Assembly: GCA_014874475.1 (NCBI GenBank)
Contig: JADBJJ010000012.1
Coordinates: 62,001 to 126,000 of the forward strand
DNA from: Chloroflexota bacterium
Lineage (GTDB): Bacteria; Chloroflexota; Anaerolineae; B4-G1; DUEL01
Direction of reading: 5' to 3'
DNA: 64,000 bases
Shown here: in pieces, positions 17,801-26,736 of the stretch
Numbering within the stretch: the first letter of the stretch is position 1
Layout: each line of letters opens with the position of its first letter
Made by a program: the position numbers and the translations under genes
Notes under the pieces: generated by a model
The model's database searches: none
Told to the model about the DNA's origin: nothing
Seen by the model: the letters and a program-made list of their open reading frames with translations, nothing else

Positions 17801-18220
17801 TGGCGGCGCATCAACCACTCGCTGGAAGTGGACGACGGCTTTGAGCAGACCTGGCTCATCCTCGGAGACGTGCGGGCTATGAAGGGAGACCTTCCGGGAG
17901 CGGCGGAAGCGTACCGGAAAGCGCTGGAGATTGTGCCGAGGATGCCCCAGGTCTGGAACGCGCTGGCACGGATCTACTTGCAGCAAGGGCAGAATGATCA
18001 GGCGGTAGAGGCGTTGAACCGCTCGCTGGAACTGGAACCGACGGGCGCCTGGGCCTGGGACGCCCATCGGTTGCTGGCGATTGCCTACTACCAGATGGGT
18101 CTCCCGGAGATGGCGCTGGCAGAGGCCCAGACGGCGCTCCAGATGGCGCCGGAGGATCAGAAGCCGGCCATAGAGCAACTGATCGGCCAACTTCAGCCCA
18201 CTATGCCGGTCACTCCGTGA
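14798..18220 (+). CDS. O-antigen ligase/polymerase-like membrane protein with C-terminal TPR
   Basis: 1140 residues. About ten N-terminal membrane helices surround an external loop carrying the Wzy_C/WaaL-type motif (GYGPESMYVAYNRF ... DRSHNETLD, near 440-480). A basic, proline-rich linker (ARKKRRRRP, near 640) follows, then more helices, and from about residue 860 a run of tetratricopeptide repeats (PHYQRAVQLAP, AYRKALEIVPRMPQVWNALARIY). It would polymerise or transfer undecaprenyl-linked glycans, with the TPR part binding partners. The start is the ATG overlapping the epimerase stop; the frame opens slightly earlier at 14777. Confidence 0.82.
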   Translation: MNTTRFSAILDGILEAGWLAAIIVTPLFFNIYSSRVFEPDKLTTLRSIALVMAAVWLARWVEERAAGGGRLRFSWRTPLVLPTLFTVLIYLISTAFSVTPYTSFFGSYQRLQGTFTTLSYIVIFLIILDRMRTRAQVDRFITTLILNSLPIALYGFVQHARRDPLPWGGDVTQRVASNMGNPIFVAAYMIMAAFPTLARAVDAFRSLLTDEKAGTSEVLRAAAYIFIFLVQVISIWYTHSRGPLMGLVMGLAVWAFLGLLALRRAALRQTPHLGTALLEDVRAGMAFGLGSIAGAGVVGAGLYLALRGTAQANPSLQWVPAIGALLVIAGSWLTFIVNGKGWRWLWASALITVLLFAAGFLTVNLADPVHAWAQEQPWMGRLDDVLQAETGTGKVRSLIWEGALRLILPHEPIQYPPTIADPPGHPDPFNIIRPLVGYGPESMYVAYNRFYPPLLGHYESRTASPDRSHNETLDSLVTTGLLGFVAYLWLFGSLFYYGLSWLGWIPDPPRRRLFFTLLVTGALASVAAVIPTVGPHFFGLAIPVGMILGMLIYLVICGFTSPASEPTHPDQILLIGILAAFVAHLVEINFGISIASTRTTFWALAGVFVLLGTQRIAKMEEIPTAAEPTKLPPSSKTARKKRRRRPVAPAPAPSAKGVPTWLWPALGSALIGALILGTLSYDFVNNVERLSNPMQIFWRSLTVIAIGGPPRQSLGILLVFGMAWAMTALLTVTQMAHRGVFGGRRGDLWAAAVVVLLVSPMVGMTFGLLLAGRHAAVLRMSVQNVNDLLRLAEYIAGQIGAYYGFLTAVIVLGGLALAGERLMPSMRSTVWGPVALVVLLPLAALNAVQVNLRPIRADIIYKQADPWDRSGQWGAAVPHYQRAVQLAPHEDFYHLYLGRALLEAASATTDTAQQEAILRETERVLLQAQALSPLNTDHSANLARMYQRWADLPAGQAQRETLLALASRYYEAATSLSPNNPILWNQWSTLYLYSMGDEEGFWRRINHSLEVDDGFEQTWLILGDVRAMKGDLPGAAEAYRKALEIVPRMPQVWNALARIYLQQGQNDQAVEALNRSLELEPTGAWAWDAHRLLAIAYYQMGLPEMALAEAQTALQMAPEDQKPAIEQLIGQLQPTMPVTP

Positions 18221-18244
18221 GTAGCGCTAGTGGCATCGCGCTAC
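18221..18244. repeat. Palindromic element copy 1
   Basis: Arms GTAGCGC (18221-18227) and GCGCTAC (18238-18244), directly after the stop codon of the ligase gene. Member of the gene-end palindrome family described under findings. Confidence 0.6.
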
Positions 18245-18530
18245 TACCGACGGCTGAGCCAATGATTCTGGCAATCATCTGCAAGGTGATGCTGGTCTCC
18301 CCATCCACTCCTCTCCCCCTTCTCCCCCGAAACGGGAGAGAAGAGGGAGTTGGGTGGCAGCCTTCGGCCGCCGCCCCCAATTCCCAATGTCCCTCTCCCC
18401 GCCGCTGCGCGGTGCAGGGAGGCCAGGAAAAAAGGCAGGGCCCTGAATCTCGGGGGCGGATTGCCGGAATGATTTTTCGGTCGCAAAATCTTGCGCTAAA
18501 TTTCGCGTCTTTGTGCCTTCTTGGTGAGAT
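18221..18530. other. Intergenic region with two repeat types
   Basis: 310 bases without a gene. It begins with a copy of the palindromic element (18221-18244), continues with pyrimidine- and purine-rich low-complexity sequence (around 18300-18350) and ends with a copy of the CTTTGTG-type dispersed repeat (18501-18529) that runs right up to the rph start. No promoter is convincing. Confidence 0.6.
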
Positions 18531-19256
18531 ATGAGTCTTTCCGTCTCTTCCCGACCGGATGGGCGACGACCTGACCAACTCCGCCCCGTCCGCTTCCTCC
18601 TGGACTATGTAGACTACCCGGAGGGGTCGGTCCTGGTGGAGTGGGGCCGGACGCTCGTGCTCTGCAACCTCACCTTGCAGGAGGAGGTGCCCCGCTGGCT
18701 GGCCGGTTCGGGGCAGGGCTGGCTGACGGCGGAGTACGCGCTGCTGCCCCGTTCCACCCACACCCGCACGCCGCGCGAGAACGGCCTGACCGGTGGGCGG
18801 ACCCAGGAAATCCGCCGCTTCATCGGCCGTTCCCTGCGCGCCGGTTTGGACCTGGCCCGGCTGGGAGAGCGGACGCTCATTCTGGATTGTGACGTCCTTC
18901 AGGCCGACGGCGGCACCCGTACCGCCGCCGTCACCGGCGGATACGTTGCGCTGGCCCTCGCCTTGCGCCGCTTAGCCGTCCAGAAGGTCGTCCCCCCGGA
19001 CCTCATCCGCACGCCAATCGCCGCGGTCAGCGTCGGCGTTGTGCAGGGAGACGTCCGGCTGGACCTCTGCTACGAGGAAGACAGCCTGGCTGAGGTAGAC
19101 CTGAACGTGGTGATGACCGGGGATGGGCGGTTCGTAGAGGTGCAGGGGACGGCGGAAAAATCTCCTTTCCCCCGCACCGTATTGAGCCAGATGCTGGACC
19201 TGGCTCAGCGGGGGATTGATACACTCATCGCGGCCCAGGAGGAGGCGCTTCGGTGA
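18531..19256 (+). CDS. rph: Ribonuclease PH
   Basis: 241 residues. Phosphorolytic 3' exonuclease that trims tRNA precursors. Family motifs include EYALLPRSTHTRTPRE (near 65) with the arginines that bind phosphate, TGGRTQEIRRFIGRSLR (near 85), LDCDVLQADGGTRTAAVTGG (near 118) and EVQGTAEKSPF (near 203). The ATG at 18531 directly follows a dispersed repeat and lacks an obvious ribosome binding site. The 3' end overlaps the next gene by four bases. Confidence 0.95.
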   Translation: MSLSVSSRPDGRRPDQLRPVRFLLDYVDYPEGSVLVEWGRTLVLCNLTLQEEVPRWLAGSGQGWLTAEYALLPRSTHTRTPRENGLTGGRTQEIRRFIGRSLRAGLDLARLGERTLILDCDVLQADGGTRTAAVTGGYVALALALRRLAVQKVVPPDLIRTPIAAVSVGVVQGDVRLDLCYEEDSLAEVDLNVVMTGDGRFVEVQGTAEKSPFPRTVLSQMLDLAQRGIDTLIAAQEEALR

Positions 19257-20701
19257 GGGGGTTCACTCCCCGCCAGCGGTTGATTCTGGCCCTGATGGCG
19301 ACCGCCGTCATTGCCGTCTTCGGTCTTTTCGGCTACGTCGTGATCATCACCACGCGGCAGATGGAAGCCCTTTCTCCTCTCCCGTCGTCGCAGGGGCCAG
19401 CATCGCCTATGGAGTCGCCCACGGTGATCGCCGAGCCCTCTCCCACCACAGGGGTGGCTTCCCCGACGGCCGCTCCGACTCCCACGCGGGCGGTTCCTCT
19501 CTCTCAGATTCAGAGCGCCCGCGCCGTCCACGAAGTGGCCCGTATCCTGGCCCAGGTGCGGGACCTCCCGCCGGTGGAGCAGTTCCCCGTCTCCTTCCCG
19601 TCGGAGCGGGAGATCGCCCTCTACCTCCTCCAGCGGTACGGCGAAATCCGGCCTCAGGAGGCGCTGCCCCTCCACGGTCTGCTGGGGTTGATCCCCCGGC
19701 TGAATTCGCCGCCGTTGCCGGACGTCACTGCGCAGGCTGCCCGGGTGTTCAGCCTCTACGCTCCGGCGGGACGGCAGATTTTGCTGGTGGCGGGTCGGGG
19801 GCCTGCCACGCCCGATGACGAATTGGCCCTGGTCCACACCCTGGCCCATGCGCTGCAGGACAACGCGTTCGGGCTGGGCGCGGACGCCGAGCCGCCGCGC
19901 GTCCCGCTGGCCTCCGCCTGCCGGCCCACCACCGACGCCGCGCTGGCTCTGCGGGCGCTGGTGGAGGGAGACGCCGTCCTCACCACTGCCCGTTATGCCG
20001 GAGTGGCCTCTGATATGCAGGAAGTGGACCGCCTGGCGGGCCTGGCGGCAGGGGCCGAAGAGCCGACCTACGCGCCCCTGGCGAACACCGCCACTTTTGA
20101 GGCGATTCGCCTGTTCCCGTATCGGGATGGGGCGCGCTTCGTCGCCGCCCTCTACGCCGAAGGGGGGTGGGAAGCCGTCAACCGTGCCTACGCCTCCCCG
20201 CCCTGCACGACCCAGGAGGTGCTCCACCCAGAACGGTATCGGGACCGCCGTCCCCCGCTGGAGCCAGCCGTCCCCGACCTTTCCGCGTCGCTGGGGAAAG
20301 GCTGGAGTTTGAGCCGGAGCGATACGGTGGGCGAGTTCCTCATCGGCCTGCATCTGGCGGCCTATCTGGACGATGATGCAGCAGCCCGCCGCGCCGCCGA
20401 TGGCTGGGCCGGGGATACCTTCACCCTCTGGACAAACGAACAGGGCCAGGAGGTCATCGTCTGGCGGCTGGCCTGGGAGAGCCGGGAGGAAGCGGTGGAG
20501 TTTGAGCGCGCCTATGGGCTGCTGGTGCCCCGATTTCGTACATCCCCGCTGATCGCCGCCGACCCGCCCCTGGGCCTGACGGGGCAGTTCTGGAGCGGAC
20601 CGGCGGGTGCGGCCTATCTCCACCGCACCGGCCGCGTCGTCACCGTCGTCTGGGGGCCGGACCTGGGGACAGTGGCGGCGGTGATCCCGGCATTGCCGTA
20701 G
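19253..20701 (+). CDS. Membrane-anchored protein related to HALQD metallopeptidase-like family, catalytic Glu missing
   Basis: 482 residues starting at a GTG overlapping the rph stop (GTGA). One N-terminal helix (about 10-32) is followed by a Ser/Thr/Pro linker (to about 82) and a large external domain. At residues 195-203 it reads HTLAHALQD, then ALALRALVEGDA. In related Chloroflexota proteins I know this region as HExxHALQD..., a zinc-peptidase-like motif; here the glutamate is replaced by threonine, so zinc peptidase activity is unlikely although both histidines remain. Function unknown; a binding or scaffold role outside the membrane is a guess. Confidence 0.65.
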   Translation: MRGFTPRQRLILALMATAVIAVFGLFGYVVIITTRQMEALSPLPSSQGPASPMESPTVIAEPSPTTGVASPTAAPTPTRAVPLSQIQSARAVHEVARILAQVRDLPPVEQFPVSFPSEREIALYLLQRYGEIRPQEALPLHGLLGLIPRLNSPPLPDVTAQAARVFSLYAPAGRQILLVAGRGPATPDDELALVHTLAHALQDNAFGLGADAEPPRVPLASACRPTTDAALALRALVEGDAVLTTARYAGVASDMQEVDRLAGLAAGAEEPTYAPLANTATFEAIRLFPYRDGARFVAALYAEGGWEAVNRAYASPPCTTQEVLHPERYRDRRPPLEPAVPDLSASLGKGWSLSRSDTVGEFLIGLHLAAYLDDDAAARRAADGWAGDTFTLWTNEQGQEVIVWRLAWESREEAVEFERAYGLLVPRFRTSPLIAADPPLGLTGQFWSGPAGAAYLHRTGRVVTVVWGPDLGTVAAVIPALP

Positions 20702-20702
20702 A

Positions 20703-21410
20703 ATGGGACACGGAAAAACACGGACGGACCCAGAAGAACAGAGACCCGTGCAGAGCAGCGCAGAAAAACTCAGAGGGCACCCGCGTCCATCCGCGCTCGT
20801 CTGCGTCCTTCTCCTCTCGGCCCTGAGCGCGGCCGGAGTGTGGACGCTCTGGACGCTGACAGTGCGCTACCAGGGGATCATCTACACCGACCCGGCGGCG
20901 GTGCCGGAGCGCCCGGTGGCGCTGGTCTTCGGTGCTGGCTACTGGCCCGACGGTACACCCAGCGACATCCTGCGCGACCGGGTAACAGTAGCAGTGGAAC
21001 TCTACCGGGCCGGGCGGGTGCGAAAACTCCTCTTCAGCGGCGATAACCGCTTCGTCCACTACAACGAGCCCGCAAAGATGCGGGAGGTCGCGCTGGCGCT
21101 GGGGATGCCGGAGAAGGACATTGTCCTGGACTACGCCGGGCGGCGCACCTACGACACCTGCTACCGGGCGAAGGCCATTTTCGGCCTGACGGAGGTGGTG
21201 GTCGTCACCCAGCGCTACCACCTGCCGCGCGCCCTCTACACTTGCCAGCGCCTGGGCCTGGACGCCGTCGGCATTGCGGCCGACCGGCGACCCTACATCC
21301 GCATCCGCCAGTACCAGGCCCGTGAGGTCCCGGCCCTCTGGCTGGCCTGGTGGGACCTGTGGATTCGCCATCCCAAACCCATCTTGGGAGAACCGATTCC
21401 GATATTTTGA
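20703..21410 (+). CDS. SanA/YdcF-like DUF218 membrane protein
   Basis: 235 residues from the first ATG. One membrane helix (about 31-53) precedes a DUF218 domain: VALVFGAGYWPDGTPSDILRDRV, LLFSGDN, DYAGRRTYDTCYRA and VVVTQRYHLPRALY are the ordered motifs. SanA/ElyC-type proteins act in envelope integrity and glycan-precursor metabolism. The first about 28 codons are made of a CACGGA/CAGAG-type dispersed repeat and do not look like protein, so the true start may be GTG at 20748 or later. Confidence 0.82.
   Translation: MGHGKTRTDPEEQRPVQSSAEKLRGHPRPSALVCVLLLSALSAAGVWTLWTLTVRYQGIIYTDPAAVPERPVALVFGAGYWPDGTPSDILRDRVTVAVELYRAGRVRKLLFSGDNRFVHYNEPAKMREVALALGMPEKDIVLDYAGRRTYDTCYRAKAIFGLTEVVVVTQRYHLPRALYTCQRLGLDAVGIAADRRPYIRIRQYQAREVPALWLAWWDLWIRHPKPILGEPIPIF
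20705..20790. repeat. Dispersed CAGAG/CACGG repeat copy inside a gene start
   Basis: Degenerate copy (ACACGGAAAAACACGG, CAGAGCAGCGCAG and similar pieces) overlapping the predicted N-terminal codons of the DUF218 gene. Confidence 0.5.
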
Positions 21411-21465
21411 CACGTTGCGCAGGGTGTGTCCCAACACTTGCGCATTCCATTTCCTGGAGGTCACT

Positions 21466-22038
21466 ATGCAAGTTACCCGAGAGAATGCCTGGAAACTGGT
21501 CACCGAGTACATACAGAACCCGAACCTGCTCAAGCACATGCTGGCGGTGGAGGCGGCTATGCGGGCCTACGCCCGCCGTTTCGGAGAGGACGAGGAAAAA
21601 TGGGCCGTAGTGGGGCTTCTTCATGACTTTGACTACGAGCGCTTCCCCGAAGACCACCCGCTGACCGGCGCCCGCATCCTGCGGGAAGAGGGCTGGCCTG
21701 ATGAGATTGTCCGCGCTGTCCTCTCCCACGCCACCGAACAGACCGGCGTGGAGCGGGAAAGCCGGATGGAGCAGGCCCTCTACGCCGTAGATGACCTGAC
21801 CGGCCTCATCGTCGCCGTGGCCCTGGTTCATCCCTCTAAGGACATCCGCCAGATTACGGTCAAGAGCGTCAAGAACAAGTGGAAAGATAAACGGTTCGCA
21901 GCCGGCGCCGACCGGGGCGCAGCGGAAAAGGGCGCTATGCTCCTGGGTGTGGACCTGTGGGAGCATGTGGGCGTCGTCCTGGAGGCCATGCAGTCCATTG
22001 CAGCCGACCTGGGCCTGGATGGGCAAATGGCCCAATGA
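21466..22038 (+). CDS. HD-domain hydrolase
   Basis: 190 residues, start ATG placed by TGGAGG six to seven bases upstream. HD-superfamily metal ligands are visible: KHMLAVEAAMRAYARR (H23), GLLHDFDYE (HD near 51) and HATEQ plus D near the end of the fold (AVDDLTG). Proteins of this short type hydrolyse phosphate esters, often annotated only as HDIG-domain hydrolases; the substrate cannot be told from sequence. It stands between a DUF218 gene and a LysM gene and shares no obvious pathway with them. Confidence 0.85.
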   Translation: MQVTRENAWKLVTEYIQNPNLLKHMLAVEAAMRAYARRFGEDEEKWAVVGLLHDFDYERFPEDHPLTGARILREEGWPDEIVRAVLSHATEQTGVERESRMEQALYAVDDLTGLIVAVALVHPSKDIRQITVKSVKNKWKDKRFAAGADRGAAEKGAMLLGVDLWEHVGVVLEAMQSIAADLGLDGQMAQ

Positions 22039-22049
22039 CCAAGTGAACC

Positions 22050-23198
22050 ATGACCCATTTATCCCCTGCCGATTCACCGAGCCGAACCTGCCCGACCTGC
22101 GGGGCGAAAGTGGCCGCGCAGAACTCCACCTGTATCATTTGCGACACGCCGCTGGAGGAGGCGCCGGAAGTCAAAGGCTTGCCGTCCCGCGCGCCTGCCC
22201 GCCACTCCTCCTGGCTCTTCTGGCTGGCGGCCCTCGCTGTTACGGCGCTGGTCCTGGGGATTGCGTACCGGCTCCTGGGGCCTCTCTTTCTCCCCCAACT
22301 GGTCTCTTCCCTTCCTCTCACTCCCACCGTCGTTCCGACCCGGACGGCTACCCCGAAAGCCACGGCTACCCCGACCCCCACACCGACAGAGACACCGACG
22401 CCCACTCCGCTACCGCCCCGGGCCCATCAGGTCCAGCCGAACGACACTCTCTCTTCCATCGCCGTCCGATACGACACCACTGTGGAGGAAATTATCACGC
22501 TGAACCCGGGTATCAATCCGGACGCCCTGCAAATCGGGCAGGTCTTGCTCATCCCGCCGGCCCGTCCCACACCCACCCCTTCGCCCGTTCCGGGGACCGT
22601 CACCCCGACCCCCACGCCGGGCGATTACATCATCCATATCGTCGCGCCGGGGGAGACCCTCATCTCCATCGCGCAGAAATACGGTGTGACCATCTCCCTG
22701 ATCCGGGCGACCAATCCGGAAATCCCTGCCGGGTCGGACACCATTCGCGTCAATCAGCCGCTGATCATCCCGATAGGGACGCCAATGCCCACGCCGACGC
22801 CCACCCCCAACCCCTATGCCACGCCGACACCCATCCCGCCCTACCCGCCGCCGCCCCTCCTCTACCCACCAGACGGAGCCATCTTCGGCGGATCGGACGC
22901 TGTCATCCTCCTTCAGTGGGCGTCCGTCGCCGTCCTGCGCCCCAGTGAGTGGTATGAATTGCGCATCACGCGGCCAGGCCTGCCCCTTATCCGGGTGCGG
23001 ACCCGGACAACAGCCTACCGACTTCCCGCCGACCTTTTCCCTCCTCCTGGCTCGCAGGCGCGGGAATTCCAGTGGGAAGTGCGGGTGGTGCGGGAGACCC
23101 AGAAGGGCGTCTTCACCACCGCGTCGGAGGAGGGAATGACCCGTCGCTTCCTCTGGCTGGAATCCCCGCCGACGCTAACACCAACGCCAACACCGTAG
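22050..23198 (+). CDS. Zinc-ribbon, single-helix protein with two LysM domains
   Basis: 382 residues. A cytoplasmic zinc ribbon (CPTCGA...CIICDT, residues 14-31) is followed by one membrane helix (about 55-76), Thr-Pro repeats, and two LysM domains (about 125-168 and 193-240: HQVQPNDTLSSIAVRYDTTVEEI... and HIVAPGETLISIAQKYGVT...), then a C-terminal beta-sandwich. LysM domains bind peptidoglycan or chitin-like glycans, so the protein bridges membrane and wall. The composition of the linker is typical of exported proteins of this lineage. Confidence 0.85.
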   Translation: MTHLSPADSPSRTCPTCGAKVAAQNSTCIICDTPLEEAPEVKGLPSRAPARHSSWLFWLAALAVTALVLGIAYRLLGPLFLPQLVSSLPLTPTVVPTRTATPKATATPTPTPTETPTPTPLPPRAHQVQPNDTLSSIAVRYDTTVEEIITLNPGINPDALQIGQVLLIPPARPTPTPSPVPGTVTPTPTPGDYIIHIVAPGETLISIAQKYGVTISLIRATNPEIPAGSDTIRVNQPLIIPIGTPMPTPTPTPNPYATPTPIPPYPPPPLLYPPDGAIFGGSDAVILLQWASVAVLRPSEWYELRITRPGLPLIRVRTRTTAYRLPADLFPPPGSQAREFQWEVRVVRETQKGVFTTASEEGMTRRFLWLESPPTLTPTPTP

Positions 23199-23262
23199 GG
23201 GCAGGGCCGGCCCCTGTCCTCCACAGGGCAACCGCAGGAATTGCTCCCACCGGAGGTATCCT

Positions 23263-25143
23263 ATGCCCAACGGCTACTGGGGCAAAATTCTCTTTGTCAA
23301 CCTCTCCACCGGCGAAATCGCCGTGGAGACACCCCCCGAAGAGGTCTACCGCCGCTACCTGGGCGGGTACGGCCTGGGGGTCTGGGCCCTCCACGAGCGC
23401 ATCCCGCCCGGAGCCGACCCACTGGGGCCGGAGAACGTCATCGGCTTCCTGCCGGGACTCCTCACCGGGAGTGGAGCGCTCTTCGGCGGACGCTTCATGG
23501 TCTGCGCCCGCTCCCCCCTCACCGGCGCCTGGGGGGATTCCAACTGTGGGGGGAACTTTGGCCCCGCTCTCAGAGGCACTGGCTACGATGGCGTCTTCAT
23601 CGTCGGACGGGCAGAGCGGCCCGTCTACCTCTGGATAGACGGCGAACGGGCCGAAATCCGGGACGCGACCCATCTTTGGGGTCTGGATACTCGCGAGGCA
23701 GAGGCGGCCCTCCGCGCGGCCCATGGTCGGGATGTACGAGTCGCCTGCATCGGCCTGGCGGGGGAGAAACGCTCGCTCATCGCCGCCATCATAAATGACG
23801 AAGGACGGGCCGCCGGACGGTGCGGCTTGGGAGCGGTTATGGGGGCCAAAAACCTCAAGGCGGTCGCCGCGCGGGGGAAGGCCCGTCCACCTCTGGCCGA
23901 CCCCGAGGGCTTCCAGCGCATCACCGACGAGTACCGGCGGCTGTTCCGTCGCAAGCCGTCCCCCTGGGCCTCTCGCATCTCTGGCTTTCTCCTGCGCGCC
24001 CTGCCTGTGATGCGACGGTTGCGCATCCGGCCCAGTGGCGGCCCCACCCAGATTATCATAGACACTTATCGCCTCTACGGGACGGCCGCCGGGACAGCCG
24101 CGCTGGTGGAATTGGGGGACACGCCCGTGCGTAACTGGACCGGCATCGGCTATCGGGACTTTCCCCTGCACCGGTCCGCCCGCCTGAGCGACGAGGCGGT
24201 GATCCGCCCGAAGATTCGGGGCTACGGCTGTTCCTTCTGCCCGGTGGCCTGCGGCGGCATTGTCCGCCTGCCCGACGGCGACACCGACCACAAACCGGAG
24301 TACGAGACGCTGGCAGCCTTCGGCCCGCTTCTGCTGAACGACGACCTGGATGTGGTGATGCGCTGCAACCGTATCTGCAACCGAGCCGGTTTGGATACCA
24401 TTTCCACCGGCGTCGCCGTTGCGTTTGCGGTGGAGTGCCGGGAGCGGGGGTGGCTCCCACCGGAACTGGCGGAGGAGTTGCCGTTGGTCTGGGGAAACGG
24501 CGAAGCCATTGTGGAACTGACGGCGCGCATCGCCCGGCGGGAGCCGGGTCTGGGGGAGTGGCTGGCCGACGGCATCCGGCGGGCAGCGGAACGGCTGGGG
24601 CCGGAAGCGCAGGAGGCAGCCGTCCACGCCGGAGGGCAGGAACTGCCTATGCATCGGGGCCTCTACGAGCCGGGAGTGGCCCTGGGCTACGCGGTGGACC
24701 CGGCTCCAGGTCGCCACACGGCCACCCTCTCCGGGACGGTGGAATTGCCGCCGTTTACGCCGTACTTTGCGCTGGCAGGAGTCAAGCCCGGCACCCGCTA
24801 TGATGACGAAGCCAAAGGGCGGATGATGGCAGTCGGGATGGCTGTCCTGCGGGCCTACGAGAGCCTCGGCCTTTGCCAGTTTGCGCTTTATATGGGCGAG
24901 CCGCCGTTCCTGGCCTGGCTGAACGCCGCTACGGGCTGGGGGATGACGGAATCGGAGTTCCTGGAGGCCGGAAAGGCTATTCAGCGGTTGCGCCATGCCT
25001 TCAACGAACGGCATGGACTCCCGCGCGAGGTCTCGCTGCCGGGGCGGGAGCGGGGCGAGCCACCGCAGGAGGCGGGGCCACTGGCAGGGATCACGCTGGA
25101 TGTGGAGACAATGGTCCGGGCCTACTACCGGTGGTTAACGTAG
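23263..25143 (+). CDS. Aldehyde ferredoxin oxidoreductase family protein (tungsten/molybdopterin)
   Basis: 626 residues. The AOR family oxidises aldehydes to acids with ferredoxin, using a bis-molybdopterin tungsten centre and a 4Fe-4S cluster. The cluster ligands are Cys323, Cys326, Cys330 (CSFCPVAC) and Cys538 (GLCQF). The N-terminal domain (GKILFVNLSTGEI, GFLPGLLTGSG, RSPLTGAWGDSNCGG) and PEYET near 345 are typical. It stands alone, with no ferredoxin or pterin-synthesis genes next to it. Substrate unknown. It is followed by a terminator and a convergent gene. Confidence 0.93.
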   Translation: MPNGYWGKILFVNLSTGEIAVETPPEEVYRRYLGGYGLGVWALHERIPPGADPLGPENVIGFLPGLLTGSGALFGGRFMVCARSPLTGAWGDSNCGGNFGPALRGTGYDGVFIVGRAERPVYLWIDGERAEIRDATHLWGLDTREAEAALRAAHGRDVRVACIGLAGEKRSLIAAIINDEGRAAGRCGLGAVMGAKNLKAVAARGKARPPLADPEGFQRITDEYRRLFRRKPSPWASRISGFLLRALPVMRRLRIRPSGGPTQIIIDTYRLYGTAAGTAALVELGDTPVRNWTGIGYRDFPLHRSARLSDEAVIRPKIRGYGCSFCPVACGGIVRLPDGDTDHKPEYETLAAFGPLLLNDDLDVVMRCNRICNRAGLDTISTGVAVAFAVECRERGWLPPELAEELPLVWGNGEAIVELTARIARREPGLGEWLADGIRRAAERLGPEAQEAAVHAGGQELPMHRGLYEPGVALGYAVDPAPGRHTATLSGTVELPPFTPYFALAGVKPGTRYDDEAKGRMMAVGMAVLRAYESLGLCQFALYMGEPPFLAWLNAATGWGMTESEFLEAGKAIQRLRHAFNERHGLPREVSLPGRERGEPPQEAGPLAGITLDVETMVRAYYRWLT

Positions 25144-25177
25144 CGCCATTGGCCCAGGATGAATCCGGCGCCACACA

Positions 25178-25215
25178 GGGGGCAGGCGGTGACTTTGAGC
25201 CGCCTGCCCCCTTTT
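25178..25215 (+). terminator. Intrinsic terminator of the AOR gene
   Basis: Perfect 12-bp GC-rich stem (25178-25189 with 25200-25211), ten-base loop, then TTTTC. It faces the 3' end of the convergent sugar-transferase gene. Confidence 0.88.
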
Positions 25216-25240
25216 CTCATCTGGGGGTCGGGCGGGGGCT

Positions 25241-26653
25241 TTAATACGCATTCGGCGACCGGAAGATGTTGACCAGCGTGCGCAGGAGAATCTTGATATC
25301 CAGCAGGAGCGACCAGTTCTCAATGTACCAGAGGTCATATTTGGTCCGCTCGGCGATGGAGGTATCTCCCCGCAGGCCGTTCACCTGCGCCCAGCCGGTC
25401 ATGCCGGCCTTCTCCCGGTGCCGGTCCATATAGCGGGGGATAGAGCGGCGGAATTGGGCCACGTAGACAGGCCGCTCCGGGCGGGGACCCACCAGACTCA
25501 TCTCCCCCAGGAGAACATTGATCAACTGGGGCAACTCGTCCACGTTCAGACGGCGCAGGATGCTGCCCAGGCGGGTCACCCGGGGGTCACCAGGGCGGGT
25601 CCAGCCCGGCCCCCGAGCCTCCGCATCCTGACGCATGGAGCGAAACTTGAACATCAGGAATGGGCGGGCGTCCAGGCCCATCCGCTCCTGGACATAGAAA
25701 GCCGGGCCGGAGGAATCCAGTTTGATGAGGATGGCGGTGAGGAGCATCAAGGGGGAGAGAAAAATCAATCCCACCGTTGCGCCGACAATATCCATCAGCC
25801 GTTTGGCGGCCCGTCGCCAGCCCCGCAGGGCGACCTCGCGCACGGTCAGCAGAGGAAGCCCGCCCAGATCGCCGATGCCCATCGGCCCGGCGATGATCTG
25901 AAACAGGTCGGGGAAGACTTTAATGGTGGCCTTGCCCCGCTCGCACTCAGAGATGAGGGTGAGGATCTCCTGGTGAGTCGCCTCCGGCAGCGCGATGATG
26001 ACCTCATCCACATGGTGCTGTTCAATCAGGTCGCCCAGGTCGCGGGCATTGCCCAGGATCGGAGCCGGAAGCGCCACAGTCGGGTAGCCCTCCACCTCCA
26101 CCGCTCCCACCACCTGGTAGCCCAGGCCGGGGTTGCCCAGAATCTTGTGGAGAATCATCCGCGCCACGTCGCCGGTGCCCACCACCAGCACCCGATCCCG
26201 TCCCCAGCCCCGGGCCTGAAGGGCGGCCCGCAGCCGCCCGTGGGCTAGCCGCCCCACCGTAATCAGGATGATGGTCAGCATCCAGGCGTAAATCATCATC
26301 GCCCGGGGGTAATCCACCTCCAGGGGGGTGTTTTTGTACAGGAAGTAGGAGAAAGCGATGCCGGTGACGGTGCCCGTCGTGGCGGCCCCGATGGTCTGGT
26401 AGAACTCGTCCACCCGGGAGGGGCTGCGGGCCAGGACATAGAGGCGGTTGAAGGCCAGAGCAATAAGGACAGCCGCGACGTGGGCCAGCATAACGGGCGC
26501 GTAGGCAGGGGACTCAGCCAGGGTGACCGCTTCCGCCGGAAAGGGGATTATCGCGCGCAGCCAGTAGGCGCCATAGAAGGCCGCCCCGGCCATCAGTGCA
26601 TCAGTCAGGAGCAAGGTCCCGATAAAGAAAATTCGGGCGCGACGCTTTTTCAT
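25241..26653 (-). CDS. Polyprenyl glycosylphosphotransferase (WbaP/WcaJ type)
   Basis: 470 residues. Four N-terminal helices (to about 130), a Rossmann-like middle domain ([14 protein letters not shown], near 155), one further helix near 290 and the C-terminal catalytic domain with [51 protein letters not shown] and [12 protein letters not shown]. It transfers a sugar phosphate to undecaprenyl phosphate, the first step of exopolysaccharide or O-antigen assembly, fitting the ligase at 14798 and the GT2 gene upstream. Confidence 0.94.
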   Translation of the reverse strand: MKKRRARIFFIGTLLLTDALMAGAAFYGAYWLRAIIPFPAEAVTLAESPAYAPVMLAHVAAVLIALAFNRLYVLARSPSRVDEFYQTIGAATTGTVTGIAFSYFLYKNTPLEVDYPRAMMIYAWMLTIILITVGRLAHGRLRAALQARGWGRDRVLVVGTGDVARMILHKILGNPGLGYQVVGAVEVEGYPTVALPAPILGNARDLGDLIEQHHVDEVIIALPEATHQEILTLISECERGKATIKVFPDLFQIIAGPMGIGDLGGLPLLTVREVALRGWRRAAKRLMDIVGATVGLIFLSPLMLLTAILIKLDSSGPAFYVQERMGLDARPFLMFKFRSMRQDAEARGPGWTRPGDPRVTRLGSILRRLNVDELPQLINVLLGEMSLVGPRPERPVYVAQFRRSIPRYMDRHREKAGMTGWAQVNGLRGDTSIAERTKYDLWYIENWSLLLDIKILLRTLVNIFRSPNAY

Positions 26654-26670
26654 CTCACACCCCGGATGCA

Positions 26671-26688
26671 GGATGAAACTTGCACTAC
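26671..26688. repeat. Palindromic element copy 2 (partial)
   Basis: GGATGAAACTTGCACTAC, the right half of the gene-end palindrome, just upstream of the sugar-transferase start. Confidence 0.5.
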
Positions 26689-26709
26689 TGATGCTACCCG
26701 TTTTTGCTC

Positions 26710-26736
26710 CATAGCCTCTGCAGCCTCTGCGCAGCG
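26710..26736. repeat. Dispersed CCTCTGCG repeat remnant
   Basis: AGCCTCTGCAGCCTCTGCG, a short remnant of the CGCAGAG-type repeat family, in the 220-base gap between two glycosyl-transfer genes. Confidence 0.4.

Noticed and set aside
22320-22850. Tandem repeat or CRISPR-like array in the LysM gene
   Set aside because: The repetition is Thr-Pro codon redundancy in protein linkers, with no spacer-repeat structure.
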